Position numbers and translations under genes: made by a program
In this document: one piece after another, positions 1 through 6,710 of the stretch
How positions within the stretch are numbered: position 1 is the stretch's first letter
Layout of the letters: every line of letters begins with the position of its first letter
Notes under the pieces: model-generated
Told to the model about the DNA's origin: nothing
The model's input: only the letters and a program-made list of their open reading frames with translations
Database searches by the model: none
Origin: Chloroflexota bacterium
GTDB lineage: Bacteria > Chloroflexota > Dehalococcoidia > UBA2247 > RBG-13-53-26
Assembly (NCBI GenBank): GCA_017885485.1
Contig: JAFNFZ010000176.1
Coordinates: forward strand, 1 to 7,311
Length of the DNA stretch: 7,311 nt
Direction of reading: 5' to 3'

Positions 1-1389
1 CCGGTATATGGTTCGCTGCTGTCTCTGAACAAGTGAGAATGCCAGGGTGAGGGGACCGAGTCGCCCGACAAACATGGTGAACACTATGATCGTCTTTCCA
101 GCCACCGATAATCCCGGCGTTATCCCGGTTGACAACCCCACGGTGCCAAAAGCCGAGACTGTCTCAAAAAGGACATTGATAAACGGAGCTCCCTCAGTGA
201 TAACCAACACCAGAGTGACGATGCCCACCAGCCCAATAGCCAGCATGGCGAGGGTCAGCCCCCGGTGTATCTGCTGCACCTTGAACTCCCGGCCAAAAGC
301 TCCCGCATGCTCCTTTCCCCTGATGGTGCTCCACACGGTAGCAGCAAGCATACCAAACGTATTCACCTTGATGCCTCCGGCTGTTGACCCCGCAGCGCCA
401 CCAATGAACATCAGCATTATGATGAAGAAGAGGGTGTAGACTGCCATGGAACCAACGGTGACCACCGCGAAGCCTGCGGTGCGGGGACTCACGGAGTGGA
501 AGAAGGCATCCAATACCTTCTGCGGCCATGTCATAAGGCCCAGTGTATCCGGGTTGTTGTACTCCATAGCCAGGATGACTATCATCCCTACGGCGAGCAG
601 CATTCCAGTAGTGACCAGCACCAGCTTGCTGTCCAGTGCCAGCCTCTTGAACCTTCTGGCCCGAAACACGTCCGCCACCACTATGAAGCTGATGCCACCA
701 AGTATGATCAGCCCTGCCGTGGCCAGGACCACAAGCGGGTCATTCTGGTAGGCCGCCAGGCTCTGGAAGCCGCCGAAGACATCAAGACCACAGTTGTTGA
801 AAGCTGAAACGGCATGAAATACAGATATCCAGGCTGCCGTGGTTGGAGGATACTCAGCAGAGAACCGGATGTAGAAAATGACCATGCCAAGACCTTCCGC
901 CACTATGGTAAAGACCATGATTCCCATGATAAGCGGCACCAGACCGCCCAGCCTGTCCAAGCCCATCGATTCACCAACGATAAGCTTCTCGCGAAGACCC
1001 ACCCTTCGGCCCAGCGAGACCAGCAGGAAAGTGCCGCCGGTCATGATGCCGAAGCCGCCGATCTGCATCAGGGCTATGATCACCCCTTCGCCAAAAAGGC
1101 TGTAGTGTGTCCCGGTATCCACCACGGCAAGCCCAGTGACACAGACTGCCGTCGTAGCCGTGAAGAGAGCATCGATGAATGGAGTGGATTGCCCTGTCTC
1201 GCTTGATACAGGTAGCATGAGCAGAATCGCGCCCAACCCTATGATGGCGGCGAAGCCATAGACCACTACGGTAATCGGCAGTGATCTGAATCTTGGCGCG
1301 CGGACCATGGCCAGAGGGATACGCCAGGGCTTCACTATGGGCATGCGGAATACCCTCTCGCCCAGCTTCGGAGGCTGTCTCGGTTGCAT
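1..1389 (-). CDS. ktrB: KtrB/TrkH-type potassium uptake channel subunit, 3' end cut by window
   Basis: This is an integral membrane protein that translocates potassium, in the SKT (Trk/Ktr/HKT) superfamily. 463 codons lie in the window and no stop is reached at the left edge. All four filter-loop signatures are visible, each with its conserved glycine: TAVCVTGL (G86), AFNNCGLD (G201), SPRTAGF (G306) and FGTVGLSTG (G418). The conserved gate-loop segment GSTAGGIK is at about 334-341. The end, MFVGRLGPLTL followed by a basic stretch, resembles the KtrB C-terminus, so probably only about ten residues are missing. The start ATG at 1389 is bounded by an in-frame TAG at 1414-1416. Hydrophobic segments alternate with short loops throughout. 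The partner RCK protein (KtrA/TrkA) is not in the window; it may lie just to the left. A separate promoter candidate precedes the gene. The choice between the KtrB and TrkH names is less certain than the family. Confidence 0.93.
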   Translation of the reverse strand, partial: MQPRQPPKLGERVFRMPIVKPWRIPLAMVRAPRFRSLPITVVVYGFAAIIGLGAILLMLPVSSETGQSTPFIDALFTATTAVCVTGLAVVDTGTHYSLFGEGVIIALMQIGGFGIMTGGTFLLVSLGRRVGLREKLIVGESMGLDRLGGLVPLIMGIMVFTIVAEGLGMVIFYIRFSAEYPPTTAAWISVFHAVSAFNNCGLDVFGGFQSLAAYQNDPLVVLATAGLIILGGISFIVVADVFRARRFKRLALDSKLVLVTTGMLLAVGMIVILAMEYNNPDTLGLMTWPQKVLDAFFHSVSPRTAGFAVVTVGSMAVYTLFFIIMLMFIGGAAGSTAGGIKVNTFGMLAATVWSTIRGKEHAGAFGREFKVQQIHRGLTLAMLAIGLVGIVTLVLVITEGAPFINVLFETVSAFGTVGLSTGITPGLSVAGKTIIVFTMFVGRLGPLTLAFSLVQRQQRTIYR

Positions 1390-1625
1390 ATCCAGGTTCC
1401 CCGTCAGGCTACCCTAGGTTGCACCAGGAGAGACGCCTGTCAGCGCCCGCCCAGTACTGTCGTAGAAGTATAGCTCAGTTCCTCCGTTTTGTAACTAGCA
1501 TCCCCGGTGACAGCGGCAAAGGCGACGACCTGGGACAATGCCGATACTGGTGGAGAATGCGATGGGGGTGGTGACAGAAACCGGGGTTTGAAAGACAGGG
1601 ACTTGAGTCTGCTTATCCGCCTTGC
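1390..1625. other. Intergenic gap between moaC and ktrB
   Basis: This 236-nt stretch lies between the moaC stop and the ktrB start, both on the minus strand. It holds a promoter-like pair for ktrB (1467-1495). I see no convincing gene in it: frames are short and unlike known proteins. I see no stem followed by a T-tract that would end the upstream operon, so read-through from moaC into ktrB is possible. I looked for the ydaO (c-di-AMP) riboswitch because it often precedes potassium transporters, and I do not recognise its conserved core. Confidence 0.6.
1467..1495 (-). promoter_or_regulatory. Candidate sigma-70-type promoter for ktrB
   Basis: On the minus strand, GTTACA (1490-1495, 4 of 6 to TTGACA) is followed by a 17-bp spacer and TATACT (1467-1472, 5 of 6 to TATAAT). 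Transcription would start near 1460, giving a leader of about 70 nt before the ATG at 1389. The same TATACT hexamer occurs in the candidate promoters of fbp and dnaN. This is prediction by eye only. Confidence 0.45.
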
Positions 1626-2084
1626 TTACTCGAGGATGACCTCCCCGCTCTTGCCACCCCGTTTCCTGCTCAGGCGAATATTCTGGATCTGCACCGCCGG
1701 GTCAATCCCCTTGCACATATCGTAGATGGTCAGGGCGCTGACCGCCACCGCAGTGAGGGCTTCCATCTCCACTCCCGTCTTGCCCACTGTCCGAACACTG
1801 GCAGTGATCTCCAGGCCCTCTCCAGTCTGGTCAAAAGCATAGCCCACCTTGACCTCAGTAAGCAGCAGGGGGTGACACAGCGGTATCAACTGCGGCGTCT
1901 TCTTCGCCGCCATGATGCCGGCTACCTGCGCCGCCGCGAGGGCATCGCCCTTGGGCAGTTTCCCCTTGCGGAGCAACTCCAGAGTAGAGGCCTTCATCTT
2001 CACCCTGCCTTTGGCCACAGACTCGCGCTCCGAATCAGGCTTCTGGCCAACGTCAATCATGCGGACCCTGTTCTTCTCTCCCAT
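1626..2084 (-). CDS. moaC: Cyclic pyranopterin monophosphate synthase MoaC
   Basis: MoaC converts the 3',8-cyclo-dihydro-GTP made by MoaA into cyclic pyranopterin monophosphate (cPMP), the first stable intermediate of molybdenum cofactor synthesis. It is a cytoplasmic oligomer. The 152 residues match the family length (E. coli MoaC is about 161). Family signatures are KGD at 45-47, IPLCHP at 67-72, GKTGVEMEALTA at about 101-112 and IYDMCKG at 120-126. The last contains the Asp/Lys pair (D122, K125) that corresponds to the catalytic residues of E. coli MoaC. A C-terminal GGKSG loop is also present. The ATG at 2084 lies 12 nt after the moaA stop. A GAGGG ribosome-binding site (2094-2098) overlaps that stop, which suggests translational coupling to moaA. 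It looks intact. It is the last gene of the fbp-rdgB-moaA-moaC cluster. Confidence 0.97.
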   Translation of the reverse strand: MGEKNRVRMIDVGQKPDSERESVAKGRVKMKASTLELLRKGKLPKGDALAAAQVAGIMAAKKTPQLIPLCHPLLLTEVKVGYAFDQTGEGLEITASVRTVGKTGVEMEALTAVAVSALTIYDMCKGIDPAVQIQNIRLSRKRGGKSGEVILE

Positions 2085-2096
2085 CGTTAACAGCCC

Positions 2097-3077
2097 TCAC
2101 CCTCCTACCTGGGTCATCCATCTCTTCCGGGGGACAACACCCTGCATCACTCGATGACCCTGCGGCTTGGAAGCCACTGCCTCCAGAATCAGATTCCTTA
2201 TCTCTCCAGCCGAGGCATCTCCCCGCAGGACGGGTCGCAGGTCCACTTCCTCATCAGCCAGAAGGCATGGAAGCAGCTTCCCATCGGCAGAAAGTCTCAG
2301 CCGATTGCACTTGAAGCAGAAGTGCTCGCTCACCGGGGCAATGAAGCCAACGGTGCCGCTGGCTCCGGGCAGCTGATAGTAGCTTGCCGGGCCGTTGCCC
2401 AGAGGAGGAGCGCAGGCTAGCAGCTCTCCCAGCGAAGAGATTCTAGCCCTGATCTCACTGGCCGGGACAAATTCCCTGTGTTCCCCACCCCCGTTCACCA
2501 GTGGCATCAGCTCGATGAAGCGGACATTCCATCCTTCCCTGCTCAGCAGGGCGAAATCGACGAGCTCGTCATCATTGACACCCCGCATGACCACCATGTT
2601 TACCTTGATCGGCCTGAGATCAGCCTTTTGAGCCTCCTCGATGCCCTCAAGGACATCAGACAGTCTGTCATAGCCGGTGATCTCCTTGAACCTCTCCCTC
2701 TTGAGCGTATCGAGGCTGACGTTCACCCGCCTCAGACCCGCTTTGGCCAGCTCGGAAGCCTGTTCCTTGAGCAGCACCCCGTTCGTGGTCAGGGCAACAT
2801 CGTCAACTCCCGCGATCTGCGATATCATCCGCACCAGACCGGCCAGCCCCTCCCTCACCAGAGGCTCACCTCCGCTGATCCTCACCTTGCTGACACCCAT
2901 CCCGGCCGCCACCCGAACCACCGTGGCGATCTCCTCGTAGCTGAGGATCTCAGAGCGGGGCGCCAAGGGGACACCGCCGGCGGGCATGCAGTATACGCAG
3001 CGCAGATTGCAGCGGTCGGTAACCGAAACCCGCAGATAGCTTATGGGCCGCTGGAATGAGTCCGATATCCCGCTCAC
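2097..3077 (-). CDS. moaA: GTP 3',8-cyclase MoaA (radical SAM)
   Basis: MoaA is a radical SAM enzyme that uses two [4Fe-4S] clusters to rearrange GTP into 3',8-cyclo-7,8-dihydro-GTP, the substrate of MoaC. The 326 residues fit the family. The N-terminal SAM-cluster motif is C23-x3-C27-x2-C30, inside TDRCNLRCVYC. The SAM-binding motif GGEPLVR is at 69-75. The second, GTP-binding cluster is C254-x2-C257-x13-C271, with the usual CNRLRLSADG context. The protein ends in the two glycines (VGG) that are needed for activity in characterised MoaA. The start is GTG at 3077-3075, with AGGAGAG (3084-3090) 6 nt upstream. An ATG start is impossible because the rdgB stop codon TAG lies in the same frame two codons before it. 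It is complete and tightly coupled to rdgB upstream and moaC downstream. Confidence 0.97.
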   Translation of the reverse strand: MSGISDSFQRPISYLRVSVTDRCNLRCVYCMPAGGVPLAPRSEILSYEEIATVVRVAAGMGVSKVRISGGEPLVREGLAGLVRMISQIAGVDDVALTTNGVLLKEQASELAKAGLRRVNVSLDTLKRERFKEITGYDRLSDVLEGIEEAQKADLRPIKVNMVVMRGVNDDELVDFALLSREGWNVRFIELMPLVNGGGEHREFVPASEIRARISSLGELLACAPPLGNGPASYYQLPGASGTVGFIAPVSEHFCFKCNRLRLSADGKLLPCLLADEEVDLRPVLRGDASAGEIRNLILEAVASKPQGHRVMQGVVPRKRWMTQVGG

Positions 3078-3080
3078 AGA

Positions 3081-3683
3081 CTACTCTCCTGCCTTCACCC
3101 GTTCCAGGATCTGCAGCGCCTTCCGGGCCGCCTTTCCCCTGTGACTCACTCGACCCTTCTCTTCGATTGACAGCTCGGCCATGGTCTTCCCCAGTTCCGG
3201 CAGATGGAACACCGGATCGTAGCCGAAACCCCTTTCGCCCTTCGGCTCAAACGCGATCATTCCCGAGCATTCATCCTCGCACAGTCCCACGATCCGGGAA
3301 GCCATGCCGATGGCTATGACGCATCTGAAGAGGGCCGATCGCTTCTCCCACGGCACACCCTGCAGGCGAGAGAGGAGGAACGCGACTCTCTCTGCATCGG
3401 TGTTCTTGTCACCGTATCGCGCTGAAAGGGAACCGGGCTCTCCGTCCAGGGCATCCACCTCCAGCCCGGAGTCGTCCGATATGACAATGAACCGATCGTC
3501 TCCGCTGTAGGCAGCGGCTTTGAGCTGCGCATTCGCGTGCAGAGTATGCCCCGTCTCCCTCACGTCCAGTTGTATGCCCTCTTCGTCCAGAGACGTCAAA
3601 GGAAAGGGAGCCTGCCGCAGAAGGAAGGCGAATTCCTTCACCTTGCCGGGGTTTCTGGTGGCCAGCAGGACTTTGGGCGTCAA
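3081..3683 (-). CDS. rdgB: XTP/dITP pyrophosphatase, RdgB/HAM1 family
   Basis: This is a non-canonical purine NTP pyrophosphatase. It hydrolyses dITP, ITP and XTP to the monophosphate plus pyrophosphate, keeping deaminated purines out of DNA and RNA. The 200 residues match the family. Motifs in order are ATRNPGK at 8-14, ETG at 43-45, SDDSGLEVDAL at 69-79 (D71 aligns with the catalytic Asp69 of E. coli RdgB), GFGYDPVF at 152-159 and SHRGKA at 180-185. The start is TTG at 3683-3681. It overlaps the fbp stop as TTGA, and the family normally begins just before the KVLLATRN strand, so no longer start is needed. I see no good Shine-Dalgarno sequence, which suggests that translation depends on termination-reinitiation from fbp. 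The stop TAG is followed after one codon by the GTG of moaA in the same frame. Confidence 0.96.
   Translation of the reverse strand: MTPKVLLATRNPGKVKEFAFLLRQAPFPLTSLDEEGIQLDVRETGHTLHANAQLKAAAYSGDDRFIVISDDSGLEVDALDGEPGSLSARYGDKNTDAERVAFLLSRLQGVPWEKRSALFRCVIAIGMASRIVGLCEDECSGMIAFEPKGERGFGYDPVFHLPELGKTMAELSIEEKGRVSHRGKAARKALQILERVKAGE
3084..3090 (-). promoter_or_regulatory. Ribosome-binding site setting the GTG start of moaA
   Basis: AGGAGAG on the minus strand lies inside the last codons of rdgB, 6 nt before the GTG at 3077. The TAG of rdgB (3083-3081) is in the moaA frame, so the open frame begins immediately after it. GTG is therefore the only sensible start before the conserved N-terminus. 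Ribosomes ending rdgB could reinitiate here. Confidence 0.75.
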
Positions 3684-4774
3684 AGGTTCACAAATCGCTT
3701 CTCTAGCTTCTTCATTACCTGCGGCATGGTAGTGTACTCCATCTCCTCAAGAGGAAGGCGATGGGGTTCAAAAGGACCGTGTCGCCGCAGATACTCAGCA
3801 GCCTGATTCGCCCAACGACGTGGCTCATCGAAGGCAGGATCGTCAAACATATCCCTCGGTCCCACCAGCTTACCATCCGCAAGCTGGAAGCCATACGAAA
3901 TCACCCTGGGAGGACCATCAAAGCGGGAGGGATTCGCCTGAGGTTGAGCCACAGGCATAAGAGGGCCGTGATGAGAACCCCTCATCCACCCCTCCACCAG
4001 TGCGGGCATGGTGAAGGGCTCCAGGATCTCTCCCACCGCAGGGAAATTGCCTTGAGACCTGACAATACAGACCGGGTCGTCCTTGCCCACATATCGGCCG
4101 GCCATCTTAGACAAACGCTGAGTTGAGGAGACAGACGCCACCTCACCTGTACCCCGATGGTAGACCGCCTTGACTGCGTACCGGCCGGGAGCTCCCATGA
4201 ACACCAGCATGTCATATATCTCCTCGGGAGCATTAAAGGTGATCTTCTTATGCTCTTTGACGTCGTGCAATTCGAAGGAGAAGCCCCCGTGCATGTTGCC
4301 GGCAATGACCAGGCCGATGGTATTGAAGGGATCGGCGAACATCTTGTAGAGCGGCATATTCCAGGCCCCGGCCGAGGTCTTGTCGGCCATGAATATGATC
4401 ACCGTTTCGGCCTGTCGCTCCTCGATCTCCATTTCGGCCACTCCGGGGCCCATGGCCTTGACGTTTCCCGAGAAGGCGTCGGAGAGAAGGTCCTGGCCGG
4501 CGCCATGGAGTCTCAGCTTCTTGGCCAGCTTGGTGCCTTCCACAAACGTGTCCCAGGCCAGCTTATGAATCGCCTCGCTGTCTTCTCCTTTCTTGTGAGT
4601 CATGATCAACTGGACATCATCGCCGCAATTGGTGACGTGAAAGTCAATCAACAACCCGTCTTTCTTGGCCGCTTTGAGACATTCCTGGGCTTTGTCCAGA
4701 ATCTTGGGATGTGAAGCAGAGTGGCCAACGTAGCCCCCGATATCGGCCTTTATTACGCTCAAGGTGAGTTTCAT
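3680..4774 (-). CDS. fbp: Archaeal-type fructose-1,6-bisphosphate aldolase/phosphatase
   Basis: This bifunctional gluconeogenic enzyme (FBPA/P, class V FBPase) condenses dihydroxyacetone phosphate with glyceraldehyde 3-phosphate and then removes the 1-phosphate to give fructose 6-phosphate. It is unrelated to the common bacterial class I and II FBPases. The 364 residues match the family. Metal ligands and catalytic residues follow the family pattern: D11, H18 (ADIGGYVGHS), D52-D53 (CGDDVQL) and, in GRYVGKDDP, Y228, the Schiff-base lysine K231, D232 and D233. Y347 near the C-terminus fits the family tyrosine. From memory, these sit one residue before the Thermoproteus enzyme numbering (Y229, K232, Y348). 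The ATG at 4774 has AAGGAGG (4782-4788) 7 nt upstream. Its own promoter candidate is at 4808-4837. It heads the cluster with rdgB, moaA and moaC, and its stop overlaps the rdgB start. Confidence 0.96.
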   Translation of the reverse strand: MKLTLSVIKADIGGYVGHSASHPKILDKAQECLKAAKKDGLLIDFHVTNCGDDVQLIMTHKKGEDSEAIHKLAWDTFVEGTKLAKKLRLHGAGQDLLSDAFSGNVKAMGPGVAEMEIEERQAETVIIFMADKTSAGAWNMPLYKMFADPFNTIGLVIAGNMHGGFSFELHDVKEHKKITFNAPEEIYDMLVFMGAPGRYAVKAVYHRGTGEVASVSSTQRLSKMAGRYVGKDDPVCIVRSQGNFPAVGEILEPFTMPALVEGWMRGSHHGPLMPVAQPQANPSRFDGPPRVISYGFQLADGKLVGPRDMFDDPAFDEPRRWANQAAEYLRRHGPFEPHRLPLEEMEYTTMPQVMKKLEKRFVNL

Positions 4775-4807
4775 GTGGCTGCCTCCTTCGCTGTTTTCTC
4801 TGAACGG

Positions 4808-4837
4808 AGTATATCACACCGTCAGAATCAAGGACAA
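4808..4837 (-). promoter_or_regulatory. Candidate promoter of the fbp-rdgB-moaA-moaC operon
   Basis: On the minus strand, TTGTCC (4832-4837) is followed by an 18-bp spacer and TATACT (4808-4813). TGA directly precedes the -10, forming an extended -10 (TGn) element. The predicted start near 4801 gives a leader of about 26 nt that contains the strong AAGGAGG site of fbp. The promoter sits in the 111-nt gap after cobO, where I see no convincing terminator. Confidence 0.55.
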
Positions 4838-4885
4838 CCCGACCCGCTCAGCCGTAAAGCCGGCAGACAGTCCCGATGTGACTCG

Positions 4886-5404
4886 TCAGTAATCTATCCC
4901 CATCCTGGATGGTGTGCCCGTTCGATAAGGGTGCTTGATCTCCTTCATCTCTGTCACCAGGTGGGCCACATCAACGAGGCTCTGGTCGGCATATCGCCCC
5001 GTCAGCACAAGCTCTACACTGTCCGGTTTGCCCCTGGCCAACTGGATCACCTCATCCACATCAACGAGCTTCCAGGCTGCGGCGACATTGACCTCATCCA
5101 GTATGACCACATCGTACTCACCGCTGAACACGGCCCGACGGGCATCCTCAAGCGCCTCCTTTGCCTGCTCCTTCTCCTCCGGCGTGACGTTTGCCGGGTC
5201 AACGAACTCCCGCTGCCCGAACCTGGCCACGCTGATGTTGGGCAATAGAGCCAGGGATTTCTGCTCGCCGTAGGGGTAATCGCCCTTCATGAAAAAGGTG
5301 ATATGAACGCGCAGGCCATGGCCCGCAGCCCGCATGGCCAGTCCCAGGGCTGCCGAGGTCTTGCCCTTACCATCGCCGGTGAAGATCTGTACCAGTCCGG
5401 TCAT
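4886..5404 (-). CDS. cobO: Corrinoid adenosyltransferase (CobO/BtuR/CobA type)
   Basis: This enzyme transfers the 5'-deoxyadenosyl group of ATP to the cobalt of cob(I)yrinic acid a,c-diamide or related corrinoids, giving the adenosylated cofactor form. The 172 residues match the P-loop CobA/CobO/BtuR family. The Walker A loop GDGKGKTSAA is at 10-19, following the typical opening GLVQIFTG. The Walker B-like strand VILDEVN is at 100-106, LTGRYA is at about 134-139, and the C-terminal signature SRMGIDY closes the protein. The ATG at 5404 is fixed by the conserved N-terminus and by an in-frame TAA at 5420-5422. No Shine-Dalgarno sequence is visible, and the predicted promoter would leave a leader of only about 6 nt. 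It is transcribed divergently from dnaN. Whether it serves de novo synthesis or salvage cannot be told, because no other cobalamin gene is in the window. Confidence 0.95.
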   Translation of the reverse strand: MTGLVQIFTGDGKGKTSAALGLAMRAAGHGLRVHITFFMKGDYPYGEQKSLALLPNISVARFGQREFVDPANVTPEEKEQAKEALEDARRAVFSGEYDVVILDEVNVAAAWKLVDVDEVIQLARGKPDSVELVLTGRYADQSLVDVAHLVTEMKEIKHPYRTGTPSRMGIDY

Positions 5405-5416
5405 GAGGATGGCAAC

Positions 5417-5445
5417 AGCTTACCAACGCCCCGAAACCATGTCAA
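5417..5445 (-). promoter_or_regulatory. Candidate promoter of cobO, giving a very short leader
   Basis: On the minus strand, a perfect TTGACA (5440-5445) is followed by a 17-bp spacer and TAAGCT (5417-5422, 3 of 6 to TATAAT). Transcription would start about 5410, some 6 nt before the cobO ATG. This agrees with the lack of a ribosome-binding site there. The weak -10 makes it tentative. Confidence 0.4.
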
Positions 5446-5464
5446 TCAGACACACTCCCATGTC

Positions 5465-5493
5465 TTGTTTTGGCAATGGCTTGAGTGTATACT
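5465..5493 (+). promoter_or_regulatory. Candidate promoter of dnaN
   Basis: TTGTTT (5465-5470) is followed by a 17-bp spacer and TATACT (5488-5493). Transcription would start near 5500, about 32 nt before the dnaN ATG. The -35 is weak (3 of 6) and the -10 good (5 of 6). It lies back to back with the cobO promoter candidate in a 127-nt divergent intergenic region. Confidence 0.5.
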
Positions 5494-5516
5494 TAGCAGA
5501 GTTTTTCAGTTATGTG

Positions 5517-5521
5517 GGAGG
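5517..5521 (+). promoter_or_regulatory. Ribosome-binding site that sets the dnaN start
   Basis: GGAGG within a G-rich run lies 10 nt before the ATG at 5532. The dnaN frame stays open upstream to an ATG at 5334, but that extension runs antisense through cobO and does not resemble DnaN. This site and the typical N-terminus MKVSCLQENL support 5532. Confidence 0.8.
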
Positions 5522-5531
5522 GGGGCAAGGC

Positions 5532-6659
5532 ATGAAGGTATCCTGTCTTCAAGAGAACCTCAGCAAGGGCCTTAGCATCGTGGGCAGAGCTGTCGCTACA
5601 AGAACAACTCTACCCATCACCAACAACGTACTCATAGCCACGGAACAGTCCCGTCTCAGACTCACCGCCACCAATCTGGAAATAGCCATCAGTTGCTGGA
5701 TTGGCGCCATGGTGGAAGAAGAAGGGGCGATTACCGTGCCGGCGAGGGTCCTCAGCGAGTTCATCAACTCACTTCCCAGCGGGAAGATCGACCTCGACGT
5801 GGCGCGCCAGAGCCTCGAGTTGAGGTGCGCCAGGGTTGAGGCGCGGATGAGCGGGATAGATGCCGAGGACTTCCCCCCTATTCCCAAGGTTGGCGACGGC
5901 AAGACATATCAGATCGACCCTGAGGCTCTCCGGGCAGCCATAAACCAGGTGGTTTTCGCCACCGCCTCCGAAGACACCAGGCCGGTGCTCACCGGTGTTT
6001 CCGCCGAGCTCGAAGGCGAGACCCTCACCCTGGCTGCTGCCGATGGTTTCAGGCTGGCAGTGCACAGAGCGCAGCTGGCCAGCGCAGTGGAGGAGAGAGC
6101 GGAGATCATCATCCCCAGTCGCTCCCTATCAGAACTGAATCGCCTCCTGGCCGACCAGAAAGATTTGATAGACATGGCCATCAATCCCGGCAAGAGTCAG
6201 GTGCTCTTCCGTCTCAAGGACATCGAAATAGTATCTCAGCTCCTGCAGGGCGCCTTCCCCAACTACAGGCAACTCATTCCCCAGAGTTCCACCACACAAT
6301 CAACTGTGAGCACTCCCGAGTTCCTCAGGGCCACCAGGACTGCCTCAATCTTCGCCCGGGACGGCAACGGCATTGTGCGCCTGCAGATGACTCCGGCGGC
6401 AGGATCAGGCATGGGAAGCATGAACATCTCGGCCCGTTCAGAACAGGTGGGAGACAACGTCGGTGAAATTGACGCCCAGGTAGAAGGCGAAGCGGCCAAG
6501 ATCGCCTTCAACGGGAAGTACCTCATGGACGTGCTTGGCGTCATCCACGAAGGTCAGGTGACGCTGGAAACCACGACCCCGTCAAGCCCCGGTGTGATCC
6601 GGCCCGTAGGTTCCGACACCTACGTGCACATAATAATGCCCATGTTCGTTCAGTGGTGA
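5532..6659 (+). CDS. dnaN: DNA polymerase III beta subunit (sliding clamp) DnaN
   Basis: The beta clamp is a ring-shaped homodimer that encircles DNA and tethers polymerase III and repair proteins. The 375 residues match the family and should fold as three clamp domains of about 120 residues each. Recognisable segments are MKVSCLQENLSKGLSIVGRA at the N-terminus, TLPITNNVLI, SATNLEI-like TATNLEIAIS, GAITVPARVLSEFINSLP, RPVLTGVSAEL and AADGFRLAVH in the middle, QGAFPNYRQLIP, and FNGKYLMDVL with IIMPM at the C-terminus. The sequence style resembles Dehalococcoidia DnaN. The start is set by the GGAGG at 5517-5521. dnaA does not lie directly upstream; the neighbour is the divergent cobO, and I see no DnaA-box cluster. 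The 3' end carries a short perfect inverted repeat. It appears complete. Confidence 0.97.
   Translation: MKVSCLQENLSKGLSIVGRAVATRTTLPITNNVLIATEQSRLRLTATNLEIAISCWIGAMVEEEGAITVPARVLSEFINSLPSGKIDLDVARQSLELRCARVEARMSGIDAEDFPPIPKVGDGKTYQIDPEALRAAINQVVFATASEDTRPVLTGVSAELEGETLTLAAADGFRLAVHRAQLASAVEERAEIIIPSRSLSELNRLLADQKDLIDMAINPGKSQVLFRLKDIEIVSQLLQGAFPNYRQLIPQSSTTQSTVSTPEFLRATRTASIFARDGNGIVRLQMTPAAGSGMGSMNISARSEQVGDNVGEIDAQVEGEAAKIAFNGKYLMDVLGVIHEGQVTLETTTPSSPGVIRPVGSDTYVHIIMPMFVQW
6605..6624 (+). repeat. Perfect 7-bp inverted repeat in the 3' end of dnaN
   Basis: CGTAGGT (6605-6611) and ACCTACG (6618-6624) can form a 7-bp stem with a 6-nt loop, 33 nt before the end of the dnaN stop codon. No T-tract follows, so it is not an intrinsic terminator. 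It lies in conserved coding sequence and may be chance. Confidence 0.4.
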
Positions 6660-6710
6660 TTACGCTTTGGTCCATGACCTGTCCCCAGTAGTTGTACCAC
6701 CTCCTTGATT

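Noticed and set aside
194..529. A 111-codon minus-strand frame inside ktrB
   Set aside because: It is a shifted shadow of the ktrB frame, whose four filter motifs are unambiguous.
1390..1466. ydaO (c-di-AMP) riboswitch in the ktrB leader
   Set aside because: The predicted leader of about 70 nt is too short, and I do not recognise the conserved core.
4838..4885. Terminator of cobO from GCCG/CGGC arms
   Set aside because: The stem is only 4 bp and no T-tract follows.
5334..5531. A 66-codon N-terminal extension of dnaN from an ATG at 5334
   Set aside because: It runs antisense through the cobO start, does not resemble DnaN, and the ATG at 5532 has a GGAGG site and the typical N-terminus.
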